Positions 56,598-64,000 of a stretch of DNA of 64,000 bases are shown here, in pieces. Location of the stretch: contig OX442421.1 in NCBI GenBank assembly GCA_949361645.1, positions 2,602,633 through 2,666,632 on the forward strand. The letters run 5' to 3'. Origin of the DNA: Spongilla lacustris. Lineage: Eukaryota; Porifera; Demospongiae; Spongillida; Spongillidae. Position 1 is the stretch's first letter. The number at the start of each line of letters is the position of its first letter. A model generated the notes under the pieces. It was given only the letters and a program-made list of their open reading frames with translations. It made no database searches and was not told the origin of the DNA. The position numbers and the translations under genes were made by a program.

Positions 56598-57247
56598 CAT
56601 ACACACACATCACGTTTTGTTGCATGAAATGAACTAAGTGCTAAAACCATGTGTGTGTGTGTGGTGTGCCCCATGCCCCTAGCTTGCCCTTTGCTGTGGT
56701 GTGTAAAAAAATTCATTTCATGTATTAAGATCTGCCCTGATATCGATCGATATCTATGATGAAAGCCGTGCTATGAACACCAACAGTTTTCCCAACCCCA
56801 CCATGAATGTTTTCCACAACTCTTTTTCCGGGAGGCGCGTTGAACTTTGTTGCGTTTTTTATACATGTACATGTAGAGATCTAGCTGATTCTCCTCGTCG
56901 TATGTCAGCTGACGCACGTTTCAAGATGACGTTGGGAGTGCTTGGGATGATTTCCTAGGAGTGGAGAGTCGAACGCGATTAACGTGAGGACATGGATCAA
57001 TTGCTACAGAAGTATAACAGAAAGTACTGGCAAGGCTTGCTCCTAAAGAAGTACAAGTCATGTTTGGTGTAACTAAGCTTTACTGAGGTTGCATATAAAT
57101 TGATGATGCTACCAGCATAGTCTATGCTACCAAAAACTTAAAGGTTGACATCTGTGTTATGATACAGCGTAAAATTGGGTGGCTGCAAGCTATGTGATGT
57201 TTTAACAATCTCTTGTTTTGATCATTGTACTCATAAAATTTCAAGCA

Positions 57248-58110
57248 CAGCAGATGAGAACATTGGATGCAAGTGATAAATAAGAACATTGGATGCAAGT
57301 GATAAATAAGAACATTGGATGCAAGTGATAAATAAGAACATTGAATGCAAAGGATAAATAAGAACATTGGATGCAAGTGATAAATAAGAACATTGGATGC
57401 AAGTGATAAATAAGAACATTGGATGCAAGTGATAAATAAGAACATTGGATGCAAGTGATAAATAAGAACATTGGATGCAAGTGATAAATAAGAACATTGA
57501 ATGCAAGTGATAAATAAGAACATTGGATGCAAGTGATAAATAAGAACATTGGATGCAAGTGATAAATAAGAACATTGAATGCAAGTGATAAATAAGAACA
57601 TTGGATGCAAGTGATAAATAAGAACATTGGATGCAAGTGATAAATAAGAACATTGAATGCAAGTGATAAATAAGAACATTGGATGCAAGTGATAAATAAG
57701 AACATTGAATTGGATGCAAGTGATAAATAAGAACATTGAATGCAAAGGATAAATAAGAACATTGGATGCAAGTGATAAAGAAGAACATTGGATGCAAGTG
57801 ATAAATAAGAACATTGAATTGGATGCAAGTGATAAATAAGAACATTGAATGCAAAGGATAAATAAGAACATTGAATGCAAGTGATAAATAAGAACATTGG
57901 ATGCAAGTGATAAAGAAGAACATTGGATGCAAGTGATAAATAAGAACATTGGATGCAAGTGATAAATAAGAACATTGGATGCAAGTGATAAATAAGAACA
58001 TTGAATGCAAAGGATAAATAAGAACATTGGATGCAAGTGATAAATAAGAACATTGGATGCAAGTGATAAATAAGAACATTGGATGCAAGTGATAAATAAG
58101 AACGTGATAA
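57248..58110. repeat. 26-bp minisatellite
   Basis: About 33 copies of GAACATTGGATGCAAGTGAT-AAATAA with few variants (GAATGCAAAGG, AAGAAG forms, two copies with an added ATTGG). Three minus-strand frames of about 300 codons result and are artefacts. Confidence 0.97.
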
Positions 58111-58181
58111 ATGCACAGCAGACATTGGATGCATATGGAGCATATTGAGCTTGTGTTATGTTATGATATGCTTAAGTTCTT

Positions 58182-59305
58182 TCACCACCATAGTGGCTGC
58201 TGGTCTGTCTTTAAGGTTGTACCTTGTGCACTTTGCACATATGGAGTTGTATGCATTTGGGGGTTAGGTCCACACATAACTGCCAGAATTTCAGACATTG
58301 ACATTCCCTCTCTCACTCTTTTTCTACTGTACAGCTCAATTAGTAGACATCCATATGAGAATATGTCTACTGGAGTAGATCGTTTTGTGGCAATGAACAT
58401 TTCTGGTGCCTTGTATGACAATGTTCCTGCCCTTGACCCCTAGATGTAGCAACAGTGGCCAGTTGCTCTTGAAGCTTTGCTACACCCATGTCACATATGT
58501 ATACTTCATCTGTTTCTAATATCACCTATACAAAAACGTTATGCAGTGAACTGCAATAAATGTATTTTTACCATAACATTTGCAGGCTTAATGTCTTGGT
58601 GCAGTGCTATGGGATTTTGGGTATGCAAATACGCTATAGCCTCTGCTGTCTTCATTGCAATAGTGAATTTGGTTTTGTCACAGAGCTAGGAATGTACATA
58701 TATATCAATGTAAATCAGTATAGGAGAAAATAAATCTTACCAACTCATCACTTCTGAATAGTAGTTTGTCTAAGTTTGATCCTGCAATGTGCTTCATGAT
58801 TAACAATATCTTACCTAATTCAATTGAAGCCCCTAGCAGTGGAACAATGTTGGGGTGATGCACAGTTTCCTGGAGTTTGAATAAGTAATTATAATTAGGA
58901 CATACAAAAAGGGACCTAAAACAATTATTCCAAAAAATTGATGTGTGCAATGCAAAATATTTAAGCACAAGCTCACCGGCATGTCTGATGGCTAGACCTA
59001 GGGCATTGTCAAGCCATCTTATTATAAGATACAGGCTGGGTGCTATTGTTTGAGGTTTCTATATTTATTGTAACAAACAGTACTAGCTAGTTAAATATGC
59101 TCACTTATTGTTCATGTTAAATATGTGACTCACCTGTGTATGCACACCTCTCGCAATGTTGCCTCTTTGATGCTGTCATCTGGTATGGCAACTACCTTTA
59201 CAGCTACCACCTTTCCTGCCCAGTTGGCCTTGTATACCACACCAAATGTTCCTGTTCCTATGTTATCCCCCATTGCTATATCATGTCTCGGTACAACAAA
59301 TTTGT
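58182..59305 (-). CDS. RIP/TKL-type protein kinase domain, with frame break
   Basis: Exon 59305-59134: KFVVPRHDIAMGDN then GTGTFGVVYKANWAG (Gly-rich loop) and VVAVKVV (ATP-binding Lys). Exon 58869-58741: HHPNIVPLLGASIE and ILLIMKHIAGSNLDKLL. Exon 58685-58572: AIAYLHTQNPIALHQDIKPA (catalytic loop). Exon from 58525: VYICDMGVAKL (activation-loop start) and SYKAPEMFIATKRSTPVDIF (APE motif). The usual HRD reads HQD and DFG reads DMG. The frame breaks near 58420, between TSRGQG and LSYKAPEMF. The C-terminal lobe seems to end early where minisatellite begins. It probably belongs to one gene with the short exons upstream to 61350. Substrate unknown. Confidence 0.7.
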
Positions 59306-59419
59306 CTGTATACAAGATACTTTTGAGTGGAGTACACCATACACGTACTAAGTGACATACCAAATTCACCTGATAAATGATATCATACTATAAAAGAATA
59401 GCCGGATATTTATGGTTGC

Positions 59420-60960
59420 TTACTTGAAGTGATATCATTGTGCACATCTTCATTGGTGGTCTTCGTGCCTAGAAATGTTGATATTGTGTTGATATGTATA
59501 TGGTAACTGAAATACTCATAGCCATGCTTACATGATAAATCACGCACAGTAATATCATGTGCATTGCTCTTGGCTTCATGATCATGTACATGTAGGTAAT
59601 GTTTCACATGCTATACCCAATTTAATGGCATTGTTACTTGATAAAGTTGAACTTCTTTGTGATGTACCTGGAATATTGTTATATATCCATAACCATGCAC
59701 TTATAATGATTGCACAAATACAACCTTACCTTCAAATTCTGTACCAAGAACATTTTTTTGTGTGGCATGGTATGTGTATTATTATTATTATTTTTCGTAT
59801 CAGTCCTTTTCACATATACATGTGGCTCACCTTGTCTTCCAGCACTCACTGAAACCTCATCTAAAAAAGATAGTAGAATAATAACCAGATATACATGTTA
59901 GCTTACTTGCTGTGAGATCAATGTGTACATTTTCATTGGTGGCCTTCTTGCCTAAAAGTTGATATTGTGTTGATGTGTATATATGTTAAAATACCCATTG
60001 CCATGCTTACATGATGGGGTAGCTAAAGCATGCACAGTAGCCTTGCCCTTGGCTTCATGATCATGTAACTGAGTAATTTTTCACATGCACCACACTTATA
60101 TCGGCATCATTACTTGACACAGTACCTAATGCACCAAGACAAATTTATTTTTCATGTGGCATGGTTTTTTATATATTTAGAATGTCCATATACATGCACC
60201 TGTATGCTCACCTTGTGTTCCAGCACGCACTGTAATTCCATCCGCTAAATAAGTAAAGAAGCAACATTAACATGTTTTCACAATGCTCAACTTGTTAAAT
60301 GCATCATATGTGTAATTTTTTCCTTTTCACATATACATGTGGCTCACCTTGTGTTCCAGCACTCACTGAAACCTCATCTAAAAAAGATAGTAGAATAATA
60401 ACCAGATATACATGTTCGCTTACTTGCTGTGAGATCAATGTGTACATCTTCATTGGTGGCCTTCTTGCCTAAAAATGTTGATATTGTGTTGATGTGTATA
60501 TATGTTAAAATACCCATTGCCATGCTTACATGATGGGGTAGCTAAAGCATGCACAGTAGCCTTGCCCTTGGCTTCATGATCATGTAAGTATTTTTGACAT
60601 GCACCACACTTATATTGGCATCATTACTTGATACAGTTGTCAATGGACTTCTTTGTGTTGTACGTAATGCACCAAGACTAATTTATTTTTTGTGTGGCAT
60701 GGTTTTTTTAATATATTTAGAATGTCCATATACATGTACCTGTATGCTCACCTTGTGTTCTAGCACCGGCGCACTGTAATTCCATCCGTTAAATAAGTAA
60801 AGAAGCAACATTATCATGTTTTCACAATGCTCAACTTGTTAAATGCATCATAATTTAGCTAGAAGACTTCACAAAACCATACCTTTTCTACTAGGCTGTG
60901 TCTGCTGTCCACTGCAAGGGGACTTGCCAACAGCAGTGCGACAGACATCATCTGCAAATA
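59420..60960 (-). repeat. Tandem duplication of short-exon cassettes upstream of the kinase
   Basis: The segment about 59892-60415 is repeated at about 60412-60855, with a more diverged third partial copy at 59420-59590. Each contains small potential exons with splice sites, including (A)TNE(D/N)VH-DIT or DLTAS pieces, EAKGKATVHALATPS and DGITVRAGTQG or DEVSVSAGTQG pieces. The unit is about 520 bp. If spliced, they would give a repetitive linker before the kinase domain. Confidence 0.6.
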
Positions 60961-61169
60961 GGTCTTGAAATAGATTTTTCTATCACCTTGGAAATTTATC
61001 ATACTGTCTGCACTTTGATGTTGGTCACTTGCAGTACCTTAAAGCATAATAAGTATAATTATTGCAATAATTTTTGCATCCACATACAGTTCTCTTCATT
61101 GCCTCAGTAGATGATTCCTATAAATTACATAAAATTATTAAAATATAGCAAGGACCTAGTTTTACTTAC

Positions 61170-61350
61170 AGTGCTTTCAGGAACATATATTCCAAGAACA
61201 GTTCTCATCATCTTGTTCCCCCCTCCCATTCCTTTAAAAAACCGTCCAAGTGTCCATGGTTTACCATCAATAGGTTTGTCCAGTACTCGGCCGTTCCCAA
61301 GCACAACGGTAGCTATATACGACGAGTATGACTCTTCAACGGGTCACAAC
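61170..61350 (-). CDS. Coding-like exon upstream of kinase
   Basis: Frame EESYSSYIATVVLGNGRVLD, KPIDGKPWTLGRFFKGMGGG and a GTAAGT donor. It may be an early exon of the kinase gene; the TGA just upstream leaves the true start unclear. No family was recognised. Confidence 0.35.
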
Positions 61351-61439
61351 AGAAATCTCGGACGTATGTTGACATACATTGCTTTACAAAACGCAACACT
61401 ACCGTTAAAAACGTAAGGGGGAGTGTCCTGATATGTGCT

Positions 61440-63221
61440 GAGTCATGCCAACCACAGTTTTACATATGTTCACCAAATATTACATAATACCACTTGTGAC
61501 TTCTGTAAACAACACTCACTTCTAAAAAGCAAATAAAAATAACGTCCTGACATTTAACTGAATGTGGTTCTCAGAGGTATCTGATACTCAGACTTTTTAT
61601 TTCGAAAAAACATCAAGTCAAAGAGTGGCTTTGAAAAAATGGTAGTTTCAATCTGCAAGTAACCTGAATTCTGTAATGCGTGTTATAAATGCATTTTGTT
61701 TTTAACCCTTTAATCTCTATGACAAATAAACACTATACTTTGATTGTGCATAGAAAGAGCATCGATGTGATACCAAATATAACCCTGCAACTTCTGACAG
61801 CTGTACTAAACCCCTTGAATATGGCATTTTCCAAGATGGTGGTTACAGTTTTAAATAAACGGCCGAGTGTAAAAGTCGCTTTGACGTGGCTTCCAGTGTA
61901 GGACAAACGCATTGTTGCATTATGCCTTTCAGCCATTGAACTTTGTCCTTGCATTTCATGTACATCATGTACCAAATATGTACTGAGTGGTGGACACTTT
62001 GTAATTTCAAATTATGGTCAACATGGACACTGCTTGGCCGACATGTATAGAAATCCACTGTGCACCATAGCATGCACTGCATTCTTGACTACAGACCCAT
62101 GACCTCACCAACTGCTTTACTATACATGTACATGGTCACATATGGAAAGTCACTTTGAGCTTGACCATTGTACAGTAGTACTCTCAGTATTACTTTATAA
62201 TTGGGATTGGCATGTCCAAGTGAAGCATGTGGCACCATCTACAAAGACCACACCTTAAAGATGCATGATCTACAGACTCAAAATTCATCACTGAGGTATA
62301 CACTGACTGGTACTGTACATTTTAGCAAATACACTCTCAGCAAGCTAATAAGAAATTAAGACCTATGCTGAAGCCATTTCACCATGAAAATTTATTTGAC
62401 CATTTTAATTGAAGGGAGAGCCAAAATTCTCATACAGCCATGGCTACTGCAAAGGAGGTACCGTACAAGTGTCAGTACATATACATGTACATGTACACTG
62501 GGTGCAAATACAGGTTTTAATTGCACCCTACATGATCAGTGCTTATGGTTGCAAAGCGAAATAGAACATGTTTTTATAACACAAGTTATAGACTGTCAAT
62601 AGACAGTTCCAAAATCGTCAAAGCCTATATATTGCCATGCACGTAGTACTCGCTCGGATGTTTTATTGATGTCAACAGTTTTGCAAAGGTAACAACTTCT
62701 CACAGAAAAAGCGTCCAGAGAGACACTTGTGGTAAAAATTGGGGCTCTAGAATGTGGCAGTTGTGGCGGAGTGAATCGAACATAGTTTGTAAATAAAATA
62801 CGATCCAAATAAAGTGCAATCAATCTACACGTCGATCCATAGGGGTAATAAAATGCGTTGGATTTTTTTTAAGGAGATACCCTGCATGGGAAACCTTGTG
62901 TTATAGTTTTTGGATTTTTAGTCGCCGTCTGGATGGGAATAAAAAATCGGCAAACAAATGGCAACTTTTGTGCATGTTTTGATACCGTAATGTTGACGAT
63001 CATTCTCAAATTACAAACCTAATGTCCATTACGGAACGGCCGTGGAGGTACAAAGGTGTAGTGTTTTTACAAGTGGTGTGAGGGAGTGTGTGTGACAGTT
63101 GGAGATTAAATAACAAAAAAGGTTGCACACAATCCACATACAGAAGACATTGCACTTACACAGCAGAATTATACATATACATTATTATTACAACTGTAAT
63201 ACTACATCCCTAACTGTTCTG
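61440..63221. other. No gene seen
   Basis: AT-rich DNA with short frames only; no motif or splice structure that would support a gene. Confidence 0.4.
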
Positions 63222-63983
63222 TTATTCATACAATCCTTTGAGACGTCTTGCTGGTGTGTCAGTAGCATTACTCTTATGTTTTATGTGGCTCAGTATTTTG
63301 TCCAATTGAGCATTCATATCAAGCAATGCATCCTCTTTTTTACACTTGACAACAGATCCCAAATCCAAAAACGATATCTGCACTCCACGTCTATTTTCGT
63401 AGTAGCCCATGTTATCTAATTTTATATCATTATGACATAAGCCTAGGTTGGCCAATCTTATAATTGCAGTTTTGGCCATATCTTCAAAGTTCCGTAAAAT
63501 TTCCACATCGCATGGCACCAAATATTGCATGACAAGAGCTGACTTTGATGCCAATTTGACATGACGTGATCTTTTGAATCCCAATTGCTTCCACATATTT
63601 GCCTCATATAATGCTTTATCAGGGGCATCTTCTACATGGGAATGATAAAATTTTATTGCACATACCTTCAGTGATTTAGAACATGCTAGCCACACCTTGC
63701 TATGTACCCCCTTTCCTACTGCTTTCAAAAGGTAAAAGTTTCTAGTATGGCATTGAGGCATCTCCGTATAATTGAGTTTAGCATTTTCTCTCCATGGACA
63801 AGGAACCCACAAAAAGGTTTCAGGGGTATGGAGAAAATATTGCTTCGCAGGTGAAATCAAAGTAGTATACAAAGGCATTACTGTGGTACACATTTTTAAT
63901 AAGGTGGTTACAAGTAGTTGTAGTACATCGTTTGGTGATGTGTCGTTGTAAACTACATTTGTTCCACTACATATTCTTGCCAA
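63222..63983 (-). CDS. Kinase-like protein, running off the right edge
   Basis: A single 253-codon frame, intron-free here. It has LLKAVGKGVHSKVWLA (Gly-rich loop), KVCAIKFYHS (Lys), LVMQYLVPCD, then LGLCHNDIKLDNMGYY (catalytic loop, HND for HRD) and ISFLDLGSVV (DLG for DFG), and ends LKGLYE. The layout is that of divergent small kinase-like proteins found in families in sponges and some protists. The N-terminal part may continue beyond 64000; the visible start codon is not certain. Confidence 0.6.
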   Translation of the reverse strand: MARICSGTNVVYNDTSPNDVLQLLVTTLLKMCTTVMPLYTTLISPAKQYFLHTPETFLWVPCPWRENAKLNYTEMPQCHTRNFYLLKAVGKGVHSKVWLACSKSLKVCAIKFYHSHVEDAPDKALYEANMWKQLGFKRSRHVKLASKSALVMQYLVPCDVEILRNFEDMAKTAIIRLANLGLCHNDIKLDNMGYYENRRGVQISFLDLGSVVKCKKEDALLDMNAQLDKILSHIKHKSNATDTPARRLKGLYE

Positions 63984-64000
63984 TTCAACATCTGCAGCGT

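Noticed and set aside
57122..58143. Three minus-strand frames of 285-304 codons of repeating hydrophobic units
   Set aside because: They are translations of the 26-bp minisatellite; all frames stay open because the unit lacks stops, and there is no non-repeat domain.

Overview
This window looks like nuclear DNA of an early-branching animal, most likely a sponge (inferred). The host-type genes are split into many small exons by very short GT-AG introns, often 50-100 bp. Animal-specific architectures are present: leishmanolysin fused to EGF and laminin-G domains, an SRCR domain, a death-like domain and a RIP/TKL-type kinase. About half of the sequence is mobile-element debris, minisatellites, long poly-G runs and (CA)n. 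No bacterial operons, rRNA, tRNA or CRISPR were seen.

Layout. 1-380 is a purine-rich satellite. 397-3250 (-) holds pieces of a succinate-semialdehyde dehydrogenase (ALDH5A1-type) gene split by a 2.1-kb TA-flanked element. 3371-4277 is a non-autonomous hAT-like element. 4316-8036 (+) is a damaged MCM10-like replication-factor gene. 8378-9305 (+) is the C-terminal half of WDR37, followed by a retrotransposon scrap. 10090-17753 (+) is a 23-exon secreted M8 metalloprotease with EGF and LamG domains; one intron holds a hAT element that still encodes the transposase dimerisation region. 17834-19783 (-) is a 12-exon TRMU (mitochondrial tRNA 2-thiouridylase) gene, tail to tail with the protease and head to head with an orphan GST-like first exon at 19861. 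20645-27386 is a Thr/Ser-rich gene remnant into which two different transposons inserted; removing each with its target duplication rejoins the reading frame.

27567-28420 is a 22-bp minisatellite plus degenerate repeats. 29039-32336 (+) is the most striking gene: a RAG1-like transposase with an N-terminal Cys region, a RING and a core in which three acidic residues line up with the RAG1 DDE triad. 32600-43500 is accessory DNA: a C2H2 exon, a small gene with a myristoylation start and a PP1-docking motif, a coiled-coil gene, SRCR and death-like exons (one duplicated as an inverted copy) and MITEs. 44-51 kb is mostly AT-rich, gene-poor DNA with poly-G runs and several near-perfect palindromes. 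50.9-52.2 kb (-) and 54.8-56.5 kb (+) are two unrelated rve-integrase-type transposon genes. 57.25-58.1 kb is a 26-bp minisatellite. 58.2-61.4 kb (-) is a protein-kinase gene with tandemly duplicated short upstream exons, and the right edge carries a second kinase-like gene running off the window.

A caution for all coding calls: many exons, in host genes and transposon genes alike, contain one- or two-base frame breaks or in-frame stops, often in homopolymers or dinucleotide runs. Either the consensus has residual indel errors or several loci are decaying. Exon boundaries were read by eye from splice signals, reading frame and remembered family motifs; no alignment was run.
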